Shown: in pieces, positions 1 through 5,789 of the stretch
Layout: each line of letters opens with the position of its first letter
How positions within the stretch are numbered: position 1 is the first letter of the stretch
Source of the DNA: Propionibacteriaceae bacterium
Lineage (GTDB): Bacteria; Actinomycetota; Actinomycetes; Propionibacteriales; Propionibacteriaceae
NCBI GenBank assembly: GCA_031254155.1
Contig: JAIRVA010000328.1
Location: 1 to 5,998, forward strand
Direction of reading: 5' to 3'
Length of the DNA stretch: 5,998 nt
Program-made: the position numbers and the translations under genes
Notes under the pieces: generated by a model
Told to the model about the DNA's origin: nothing
Database searches by the model: none
What the model saw: only the letters and a program-made list of their open reading frames with translations

Positions 1-134
1 GGCGTTCGGATGGCAGCACATGGTAGATCAGCGGTTCCTAAAGTGGATGAGGACGCGAGTTCATGACTACGGGTAGCAGACGCAGATCGCCCGTCCGGGC
101 GTTCGGATCGCGGCACATGGGAGATCGGTTCCCT
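1..134. repeat. Imperfect direct repeat in the ppk1 leader
   Basis: Bases 1-39 and 98-134 are two copies of one element, 97 bases apart start to start. The first 29 bases of each copy align without gaps at 26 of 29 positions, beginning with GGCGTTCGGAT and ending with AGATC. A three-base gap then separates this from a shared GGTTCC. The left copy starts at the window edge, so the unit may be longer or part of an array outside the window. The bases between the copies and from 135 to 180 show no convincing gene. A short reading frame open from the left edge stops at 74-76 (frame 2) and another stops at 64-66 (frame 1), so the tail of an upstream gene cannot be excluded. I see no clear -35/-10 promoter. 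The function of the repeat is unknown; it could be regulatory or the decayed end of a small duplication. Confidence 0.7.
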
Positions 135-180
135 CATCAGGTCTCGTGGCGGTGTGGCCCGGAACTGGTCGCCGACGCAA

Positions 181-187
181 AAGGAGG
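181..187 (+). promoter_or_regulatory. Strong ribosome binding site that sets the ppk1 start
   Basis: AAGGAGG at 181-187 is a near-perfect anti-16S match lying five bases before the ATG at 193. The reading frame is open further upstream, with a GTG at 154, but that codon has no comparable site. The Shine-Dalgarno sequence therefore decides the start in favour of 193. Confidence 0.85.
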
Positions 188-192
188 AGAGT

Positions 193-2934
193 ATGGAAGG
201 TACAAGCACACCCCGCGGAGCCGGTGCGCAGCGAGGGTCGGCCCGGTCCCGTGTGCCCCGGACGCCGATGGACGAGTTCCTGTCCCTCCGCGCCGCCTCC
301 ACTAAAGATGGGTTGCCCTCCCAGGCGCAGATCGACCAGGTGCTCGCCATGCTCGCGGGGCTGCCGGAAGACACCATCACCAGCAACACCGCCCTGCCGT
401 ACACCGCGGAGACGACGCCGACCCGCGTCCCCGCCGTACCCCCGTTCCAGTACTCCGTCGACCGGCCACGGGCGCCGAAGCCTGTCGTGCTACCCCCCGA
501 CGAACCCGTCCTTCAACCAGTCGCCCCGGAGGCACCGGCCGACGAGCCTGACCCGGTTGAGCCGGCTGAGCCGGTGACCGACGTCGAGAGCGAGCCCGCA
601 CCCGTCACGGTTCCCGAGCTCGTCGTACCCACGGTCATCGTCCCCACGGTCACGGTCCCCGAGCTCGGCGTACCCACCGCCGAGGCCCCCGCGCCCCGGC
701 CCGGGCCGGCACCCGTCGTACCCACCCCCGTGAGCCCGGCGGCCGAGGCCACCCCCCCGCCGGAGCCGACTCCCGCACCCGAGCCTCCGCTCACGCTGCC
801 CCCCCTGGAACCGCCCGCCCCAGAACCGGTCGCACCGGCCGCCCCCCTGGAGCCCGCGGACCTCCCGTTGCCGGACAACCGCTACCTGGACCGCGAGTTG
901 AGCTGGCTCGCCTTCAACAACCGCGTCCTGGACCTCGCCAAGGACAAGATCCGCGTACCCTTGCTGGAGCGCGCCCGGTTCCTGGCGATCTTCTCGTCGA
1001 ACCTGGACGAATTCTTCATGGTGCGCGTCGCGGGCCTGAAGCGCCGCATCGACGCGGGCCTGGCCGGGCGCGGAACGTCGGGGCTGTTGCCCCGGGAGTT
1101 GCACGAGGCCATCCTGTCCACGGCCCGCGACCTGTCGGCCGAGCAGGCCCGGGTCTTCATGGACGAGGTCCTGCCCGAACTCGCCCGGCAGGGCATCCTC
1201 ATCCTGCGGTGGTCCGACCTGTGGGACTCCGAGAAGGCCCGCCTCTCGACCCTGTTCGCCGACCGGATCTTCCCGATCCTGACCCCGCTCGCGGTCGACC
1301 CGTCGCACCCCTTCCCGTACATCTCCGGCCTCAGCCTCAACCTGGCCGTCCAGCTCCGCAACCCGCAAACCGGCAGCCGGCTGTTCGCCCGTATCAAGGT
1401 GCCGAACGACGTTCTCCCCCGCTTCATCGAGGTGACGGACGGCCGCTTCGTCCCCCTCGAGGACATCATCTCCCACCACCTTGACCAGGTGTTCACCGGC
1501 ATGGAGATCACCAAGTGCGGCACCTTCCGGGTCACCCGCAACGAGGATCTCGAGGTCGAGGAGGACGACGCGGAGAACATCCTGTTCGCCCTGGAGAAGG
1601 AACTTTTGCGCCGCAAGATCGGGCGCCCACCGGTCCGTCTCGAGGTCGAGGAGTCCATCGACCCCGAGTTGCTCGACGTTCTCACCTCCGAACTCGACGT
1701 CACCCAGCCCGAACTGTTCTTCACCCGCGGGCCGTTGGACCTGACCGGGTTGTTCGTGATCGCGGATGTGGATCAGGAGGCTCTGAAGTACCCCGGCTTC
1801 CTGCCGAAGACCAACCCCAACCTGGCCGAAGTCGAGACCTCGCAGCCGGCGGACATGTTCGCCGCGCTGAAGAAACGCGATGTCCTGCTCCACCACCCGT
1901 ACGACTCCTTCGCGACGTCCGTGCAGCGGTTCATCGAGCAGGCGGCGGCCGACCCGCAGGTCCTCGCCATCAAGCAGACCCTCTACCGGACGAGCGGTGA
2001 CTCCCCCATCGTCGACGCGCTCATCGAGGCGGCGCGGGCCGGCAAGCAGGTCCTCGCCCTGGTCGAGATCAAGGCCCGCTTCGACGAGCGGGCCAACATC
2101 GCGTGGGCCCGCAAGCTGGAACGGGCCGGGGTCCACGTCGTCTACGGCCTGGTCGGGCTCAAGACGCACTGCAAGCTGTCGCTCGTGATCCGCGACGAGG
2201 GCGACTGCCTGCGGCGGTACTGCCACATCGGGACCGGCAACTACAACCCCAAGACAGCCCGGATGTACGAGGACATGGGCCTGCTGACCTCGAACCCCGT
2301 CATCACCGACGACGTGGCGCACCTGTTCAACCACCTGTCCGGGATGACCGCCGAGTCCAACTACCGGCGGCTGCTCGTCTCGCCCTTCGGCATCCGCGAG
2401 GGGATCCTGGAGAAGATCGAGAACGAGATCGCCCTGCAGAAGGCGGGTGTGCCCGGACGCATCCGCATCAAGGTGAACTCCATCGTCGACGAGGCCACCA
2501 TGGACGCGCTCTACCGGGCGAGCCAGGCGGGGGTCAGGGTCGACCTCTGGGTCCGCGGGATCTGCGCGATCCGGGCGGGAGTCCCGGGGCTCTCCGACAA
2601 CATCCGCGTCCGCTCGATCCTCGGCCGCTTCCTGGAGCACTCGCGCCTCTTCTGGTTCGACAACGGCGGAGCGCCCCAGGTGGGCATCGGGTCGGCGGAT
2701 CTGATGCACCGCAACCTGGACCGGCGCGTGGAGGTGTTGGTCCAGCTCTCGAACGAGGCGCACGTCGCCCAGATCGGGTCGCTCTTTGACCTGGCCTTCG
2801 CGGAGACCACCGGGTCGTGGTGGCTGACCGAGGACGGGTGGGTCATGAAGACGGAGGATGCCACCGGCAAGCCGCTCCTCGACATCCAGGAGTATCTCAT
2901 CGCCACCACCGGGTCGCGGCGGTCCCCGGCGTGA
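193..2934 (+). CDS. ppk1: Polyphosphate kinase (PPK1) with a long Pro/Ala-rich N-terminal extension
   Basis: PPK1 reversibly moves the gamma phosphate of ATP onto inorganic polyphosphate, supporting phosphate storage and stress survival. The protein is 913 residues. The family core begins near residue 226 (NRYLDRELSWLAFNNRVLDLA) and runs about 688 residues, the length of E. coli PPK. Its domains are the N-terminal helical domain, the middle domain and two phospholipase-D-like C-terminal domains. H659 in GLKTHCKL is the phospho-accepting histidine, equivalent to E. coli H435. H678 (CHIGTGNYN), H816 (RFLEHSR), R599 and R629 keep exactly the spacing of E. coli H454, H592, R375 and R405, so the enzyme should be active. 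Residues 1-225 are extra. They have a basic start, a short predicted helix around residues 43-60 (SQAQIDQVLAMLAGLPED), then about 150 Pro/Ala/Glu/Val-rich residues that look disordered. No signal peptide or membrane segment is seen. The stop overlaps the next gene. The start at 193 is chosen for its strong ribosome binding site. The enzyme call is very secure; the role of the extension is unknown. Confidence 0.97.
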   Translation: MEGTSTPRGAGAQRGSARSRVPRTPMDEFLSLRAASTKDGLPSQAQIDQVLAMLAGLPEDTITSNTALPYTAETTPTRVPAVPPFQYSVDRPRAPKPVVLPPDEPVLQPVAPEAPADEPDPVEPAEPVTDVESEPAPVTVPELVVPTVIVPTVTVPELGVPTAEAPAPRPGPAPVVPTPVSPAAEATPPPEPTPAPEPPLTLPPLEPPAPEPVAPAAPLEPADLPLPDNRYLDRELSWLAFNNRVLDLAKDKIRVPLLERARFLAIFSSNLDEFFMVRVAGLKRRIDAGLAGRGTSGLLPRELHEAILSTARDLSAEQARVFMDEVLPELARQGILILRWSDLWDSEKARLSTLFADRIFPILTPLAVDPSHPFPYISGLSLNLAVQLRNPQTGSRLFARIKVPNDVLPRFIEVTDGRFVPLEDIISHHLDQVFTGMEITKCGTFRVTRNEDLEVEEDDAENILFALEKELLRRKIGRPPVRLEVEESIDPELLDVLTSELDVTQPELFFTRGPLDLTGLFVIADVDQEALKYPGFLPKTNPNLAEVETSQPADMFAALKKRDVLLHHPYDSFATSVQRFIEQAAADPQVLAIKQTLYRTSGDSPIVDALIEAARAGKQVLALVEIKARFDERANIAWARKLERAGVHVVYGLVGLKTHCKLSLVIRDEGDCLRRYCHIGTGNYNPKTARMYEDMGLLTSNPVITDDVAHLFNHLSGMTAESNYRRLLVSPFGIREGILEKIENEIALQKAGVPGRIRIKVNSIVDEATMDALYRASQAGVRVDLWVRGICAIRAGVPGLSDNIRVRSILGRFLEHSRLFWFDNGGAPQVGIGSADLMHRNLDRRVEVLVQLSNEAHVAQIGSLFDLAFAETTGSWWLTEDGWVMKTEDATGKPLLDIQEYLIATTGSRRSPA
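604..677 (+). repeat. In-frame 45-base repeat inside the ppk1 extension
   Basis: Bases 604-632 and 649-677 are copies of a 29-base sequence matching at 27 positions, with starts 45 bases (15 codons) apart. They encode VTVPELVVPT (residues 138-147) and VTVPELGVPT (residues 153-162), separated by VIVPT. One of the two base differences is silent. The near identity at DNA level, including third positions, points to recent duplication or slippage rather than selection on the protein alone. The surrounding Pro-rich stretch is also low in complexity but less regular. Confidence 0.8.
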
Positions 2935-3815
2935 CCGCGGGTATGCCGGTCTGGGCCGCCGGCGCCGCGCCCCTGCGCGGGCGGGGCACCAACCGGGAGG
3001 TGTTGCTCGTCCACCGGCCCGCGTACGACGACTGGACGCTGCCGAAGGGCAAGGCCCACCTCCACGAACTCCTGCCCGCGACCGCGGTCCGGGAGGTGGC
3101 GGAAGAGTCGGCGACCCGCATCCGGCTGGGTGCCCCCCTCACCCCGACCCGCCACCCCGTGGGCCAGACGATGAAGATGGTGTCCTGGTGGGTCGGCGTC
3201 ACACTCGCCGTCCGGTCCCACACCCCGAACAGCGAGGTCGACCACGCCCGCTGGCTGACGCCCGAGGCCGCCCTCGCCACGCTGACGTACCAGGACGAAC
3301 GGGCCGTCCTCGCCGAGGCCGTCGCGCTCCCGGACACGACCCCCCTCGTGATCGCGCGCCACGCGAAGGCCCGGAACCGCGAGACCTGGCGGAAGGAGGA
3401 CCGGTTGCGGCCCCTGAACGACCGTGGCGTGAACCAATTGCCCTTTCTCAACCAGATCCTGGCCGCGTTCGGCATCACGAACCTCGTGTCGTCGCCGTCG
3501 ACCCGCTGCGTCCAGACATTACAGCCGTACGCCCGCTCGCGCGAGGTCCGGATCACCCGCGCACCGGTCCTCGCCGAGGAGACCGCGACCGAGGCTGAGG
3601 TCGGGGCGTACATGGCCCGGCTCGCCCGCGCGGTCGGCGCCTCGGGCATCCCGACGGTGGTGTGCGGCCACCGCCCGGTGATCCCGGCCATGCTGGCCCC
3701 CCTCGACATTCCGCCCCGCTTTCTCGCCACCGCCTCGATCGTCATCGCGCACGTTGATGCCGCCGGCCACGTCGTCGGCACGGAGTGGCACGACACCCTC
3801 CGCGTCAAACTGTGA
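2931..3815 (+). CDS. mutT1: MutT1-like Nudix hydrolase fused to a histidine phosphatase domain
   Basis: The 294-residue protein has a Nudix domain (about residues 5-130) followed by a SixA-like histidine phosphatase domain (about 138-290), the layout of mycobacterial MutT1. In that family the Nudix domain hydrolyses 8-oxo-(d)GTP and also diadenosine polyphosphates, and the second domain can take the diphosphate product further. The Nudix box runs from G40: G, five residues, E46, seven residues, then REVAEE (54-59), so the metal-binding glutamates are present. The usual glycine two places after EE is alanine (A61). The phosphatase motif is RHAKA, with R143 and the nucleophile H144; SSPSTRC and the late H247 (CGHR) complete that site. 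The GTG start at 2931 overlaps the ppk1 stop by four bases (GTGA). An ATG at 2943 is an alternative, and neither has a strong ribosome binding site, so coupling to ppk1 is likely. The family call is secure; the exact substrate is inferred. Confidence 0.9.
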   Translation: MTAGMPVWAAGAAPLRGRGTNREVLLVHRPAYDDWTLPKGKAHLHELLPATAVREVAEESATRIRLGAPLTPTRHPVGQTMKMVSWWVGVTLAVRSHTPNSEVDHARWLTPEAALATLTYQDERAVLAEAVALPDTTPLVIARHAKARNRETWRKEDRLRPLNDRGVNQLPFLNQILAAFGITNLVSSPSTRCVQTLQPYARSREVRITRAPVLAEETATEAEVGAYMARLARAVGASGIPTVVCGHRPVIPAMLAPLDIPPRFLATASIVIAHVDAAGHVVGTEWHDTLRVKL

Positions 3816-3816
3816 C

Positions 3817-3847
3817 GGGACCGCCTCCCGAGGTGGGAAGCGGTCCC
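3817..3847 (+). terminator. Stem-loop after mutT1, probable terminator
   Basis: GGGACCGC (3817-3824) pairs perfectly with GCGGTCCC (3840-3847). One C-A mismatch follows, then four more pairs (TCCC 3826-3829 with GGGA 3835-3838), leaving a five-base loop. It starts one base after the mutT1 stop. There is no T-run, which is common for actinobacterial terminators. It could also act on transcripts arriving from the opposite strand. Confidence 0.65.
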
Positions 3848-3850
3848 GCT

Positions 3851-3873
3851 GCTTGAGAAGGGGCATCTCAAGC
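3851..3873. terminator. Second stem-loop in tandem
   Basis: GCTTGAGA (3851-3858) pairs perfectly with TCTCAAGC (3866-3873) around a seven-base loop. It starts three bases after the preceding hairpin. The two together probably form a tandem terminator between convergent operons. This stem has no T-run either. Confidence 0.55.
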
Positions 3874-3981
3874 GCACGCACACACGACGCCGACCAGCCG
3901 ACACCCACCGACTGATGAGGCCGTCGTGCCCGGGGACGTGGGGACTGGGATGCCATACGGACTCTGCCCCGCGCCAACGAT

Positions 3982-4009
3982 AATGTGCTAACGCTTAGCC
4001 TAGCATATT
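3982..4009. repeat. AT-rich inverted repeat just past the kdgK end
   Basis: AATGTGCTA (3982-3990) and TAGCATATT (4001-4009) are inverted repeats with one imperfect pair and a ten-base loop. A second, exclusive pairing lies partly inside it: GCTAA (3987-3991) with TTAGC (3995-3999). The perfect palindrome ACACGTGT follows at 4015-4022. The island is much richer in A and T than its surroundings. Because it lies 27 bases beyond the kdgK stop on the minus strand, it may serve as that operon's terminator. The operator-like symmetry also allows a protein-binding site, though no gene start lies nearby. The stem is perfect except for a G-U pair in plus-strand RNA, which becomes an A-C mismatch in minus-strand RNA. 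Confidence 0.45.
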
Positions 4010-4035
4010 GTGATACACGTGTGAACGAGTTCGCG

Positions 4036-5133
4036 TCAACGATCAACCCGGGCCGAGCCGCCACCGGCCAGTTTCTTGACCTCGGCCGCGGTCGCCATGG
4101 AGGTATCGCCGGGCGTCGTCATGGCGAGGGCACCGTGGGCGGCCCCGTAGTTGACCGCCGTCTCGAGGGTTTCGCCCTCAAGCAGGCCGTAGACCAGCCC
4201 CGAGGCGAAAGAGTCCCCGCCGCCGACGCGGTCAAAGATCTCCAGTCCGTCCCGCTGCGTGGCCTCGACCAGCCCGGACTCGCGGCTCCACGCGATCGCC
4301 CCCCAGTCGTTGACCGTGGCGGATGTCACCGCACGCAGGGTGGTCGCGATGACCTCGAAGTTGGGGTACCTCGCCGAGACCCGCTCGATCATGCGTCCGA
4401 AGGCGGCCACGGGCAGGTACGTCAGGTTGGGGTCCGTCCCCTCGATCTCGAAGCCGAGCGCGGCGGTGAAGTCCTCCTCGTTGCCGATCATGACATCGAC
4501 GGACGTGGCCAGCTCGCGGTTGACCGTTTGTGCCTGGGCCCCGCCCCCAATCGTTTTCCAGAGGCTCGGCCGGTAGTTGAGGTCGTACGACACGACCGTA
4601 CCGTACCGGTGCGCGGCTTCGACCGCCTCCAGCGTGACTTCCGCCGCCGACTCCGACAGCGCGGCGAAGATACCGCCCGTGTGGAACCAGCGGGCACCCT
4701 GCCGCCCGAAGATCTCGGCCCAGTCGATGTCGCCCGGCCGCAACTGCGACACGGCGGTGTGACCGCGGTCGGACACCCCGACCGCGCCCCGGACCCCGAA
4801 GCCGCGCTCGGTGAAGTTCAGCCCGTTGCGGACACTCCGGCCGACGCCGTCGGAGGGTACCCAGACCACGTGCGACACATCCACGCCGCCCTGGAGCATG
4901 AAGTCCTCCACCAGGCGGCCAACCTCGTTGTCCACGAGCGCGGTGACGACCGCGGTCTTCAGGCCGAACACCTTGCGCAGGCCCCGGATGACGTTGTACT
5001 CCCCGCCGCCCTCCCAGGCGGTGAACGTCCGGGCCGTCCGGATCCGGGCGGCCCCCGGGTCCAGACGCAGCATAACCTCGCCGAGGCTGACCGCATCGTA
5101 GCGGCACTCGGCGGCCGGCCGCAGGTTCAGCAT
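4036..5133 (-). CDS. kdgK: 2-keto-3-deoxygluconate kinase, PfkB (ribokinase) family
   Basis: The enzyme phosphorylates 2-keto-3-deoxygluconate with ATP to KDPG, the substrate of the aldolase encoded just upstream. The protein is 365 residues, somewhat longer than the usual 310-340. PfkB features are visible: the N-terminal substrate-binding region with GGGEYNV (42-48), the central YDLNYRPSLW (183-192), the NEEDF segment (218-222) that follows the second Rossmann strand, and the anion-hole/catalytic signature DRVGGGDSFASG (301-312), with D307 as the likely base. The signature has GGGD where many ribokinases have GAGD. To my recollection this occurs in Gram-positive KDG kinases and should not impair activity. 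The ATG at 5133 lies inside the end of eda, with a seven-base overlap (ATGCTGA) and no good ribosome binding site, so translation is probably coupled. Family membership is certain. KDG specificity is inferred mainly from the aldolase neighbour; a related sugar acid remains possible. Confidence 0.88.
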   Translation of the reverse strand: MLNLRPAAECRYDAVSLGEVMLRLDPGAARIRTARTFTAWEGGGEYNVIRGLRKVFGLKTAVVTALVDNEVGRLVEDFMLQGGVDVSHVVWVPSDGVGRSVRNGLNFTERGFGVRGAVGVSDRGHTAVSQLRPGDIDWAEIFGRQGARWFHTGGIFAALSESAAEVTLEAVEAAHRYGTVVSYDLNYRPSLWKTIGGGAQAQTVNRELATSVDVMIGNEEDFTAALGFEIEGTDPNLTYLPVAAFGRMIERVSARYPNFEVIATTLRAVTSATVNDWGAIAWSRESGLVEATQRDGLEIFDRVGGGDSFASGLVYGLLEGETLETAVNYGAAHGALAMTTPGDTSMATAAEVKKLAGGGSARVDR

Positions 5134-5741
5134 GAGATGGCGAGTTCGACCGCTTCGTGGCAGAGGGCCGTGATCGCCGTGAAATCACGGGCGGCGATGA
5201 GCCCCGGCGGTACCATCCACGACCCGCCGACAGCGGGGACGCACTTGAGCGACAGGTACTCTTTGAGATTGGCGGGCGACACCCCGCCCGTCGGGACGAA
5301 CCTGACGGTGGTGAACGGGGCGGCGAGCGCCTTGATGGCCGACGGGCCGCCCAGTACGTTGGCCGGGAAGAACTTCACGGTCTCCAGCCCCATCGCCAGG
5401 GCGTTCATGATCTCGGTCGGCGTCACCGCCCCCGGAATGACCGGCTTGCCCGCCATCTGGGCCTCCCGGACGACATCGGAGCGCAGGCCCGGACTGACGA
5501 TGAACTCGGCGCCGGCCTCGACCGCGAACTCCACCTGGGCGGGGGTCACCACCGTACCCGCACCAACACGAAGGCCCTCGATCTCGCTCATGATGGCGAT
5601 CGACTCCGCCGCGGCGTCCGTGCGGAACGTCACCTCCGCGACGGGCAGACCGCCCGCCACGAGGGCCCGGCCCAGCGGCTCGGCATCCTCGGCATCCTGG
5701 ATGACGACGACGGGTACGATCCGGTACGCGAACATGTCCAT
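5127..5741 (-). CDS. eda: KDPG aldolase (2-keto-3-deoxy-6-phosphogluconate aldolase)
   Basis: This class I aldolase cleaves KDPG to pyruvate and glyceraldehyde-3-phosphate, feeding sugar acids into central metabolism; members of the family can also act on KDPGal or 4-hydroxy-2-oxoglutarate. The 204-residue length is typical. The TIM-barrel landmarks are in order: E36 and R40 (VAEVTFRT), matching E. coli E45 and R49; GAGTV (60-64); SPG (83-85); the Schiff-base lysine K123 in TVKFFPA, matching E. coli K133; the phosphate-binding PTGGV (150-154); and GGSW (172-175). The ATG at 5741 follows a strong AGGAGGT. A second ATG two codons later is less well placed. It is the first gene of the operon and overlaps kdgK by seven bases. 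Only 44 bases separate it from the stop of the preceding low-GC gene, so any promoter of its own must be compact. The enzyme call is very secure. Confidence 0.94.
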   Translation of the reverse strand: MDMFAYRIVPVVVIQDAEDAEPLGRALVAGGLPVAEVTFRTDAAAESIAIMSEIEGLRVGAGTVVTPAQVEFAVEAGAEFIVSPGLRSDVVREAQMAGKPVIPGAVTPTEIMNALAMGLETVKFFPANVLGGPSAIKALAAPFTTVRFVPTGGVSPANLKEYLSLKCVPAVGGSWMVPPGLIAARDFTAITALCHEAVELAISC

Positions 5742-5745
5742 GGGG

Positions 5746-5752
5746 ACCTCCT
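5746..5752 (-). promoter_or_regulatory. Ribosome binding site of eda
   Basis: On the minus strand AGGAGGT is followed by four C residues and the ATG at 5741. It is the only strong site near the start and fixes it. Confidence 0.8.
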
Positions 5753-5759
5753 AACGTTG

Positions 5760-5789
5760 GTTATCCGGCCAGTCTATCGGGTTGGTCAT
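5760..5789 (-). promoter_or_regulatory. Weak candidate promoter of the eda-kdgK operon
   Basis: On the minus strand ATGACC (5789-5784) and GATAAC (5765-5760) stand 18 bases apart. Each matches four of six bases of the sigma-70 -35 and -10 consensus. Transcription would start near 5753, just ahead of the ribosome binding site, giving a very short leader. An imperfect palindrome, CTAACGTTGG (plus strand 5751-5760), sits at the expected start point and resembles operators of LacI-family regulators, which have a central CG. The -35 overlaps the stop codon of the upstream gene. The match is modest, and read-through from upstream is an alternative. Confidence 0.3.

Noticed and set aside
154..192. 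Upstream GTG start for ppk1, adding 13 residues
   Set aside because: The strong AAGGAGG five bases before the ATG at 193 falls inside this extension and points to the later start.
63..305. Short plus-strand frame before and into ppk1
   Set aside because: It overlaps the start of ppk1 in another frame, has an Arg/Pro-rich composition typical of off-frame GC-rich sequence and no ribosome binding site.
520..870. Repetitive C-rich stretch that could suggest a CRISPR or other array
   Set aside because: The repetition follows codon triplets for Pro, Ala and Glu within an open frame. There are no uniform repeats with unique spacers.
490..2763. Long open frame on the minus strand opposite ppk1
   Set aside because: It lies fully antisense to a certain gene, and its translation is low-complexity in D/G/R/V with no recognisable motif. 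Such frames are expected in GC-rich genes.
2511..3904. Minus-strand open frames opposite the end of ppk1 and mutT1
   Set aside because: They overlap well-supported plus-strand genes and show no motif or ribosome binding site.
3911..3918. CTGATGAG resembling the conserved core of a hammerhead ribozyme
   Set aside because: No matching GAAA core segment or flanking stems are found at the right distance, so it is a chance match.
3884..3927. ACGACG/CGTCGT inverted repeat in the intergenic region
   Set aside because: Six pairs with a loop of more than thirty bases and no extension is too weak to call.
3985..5754. 589-codon open frame on the plus strand opposite eda and kdgK
   Set aside because: The two minus-strand genes show complete catalytic motifs; this frame is their antisense shadow, rich in R, P, G and D, with no domain recognised.
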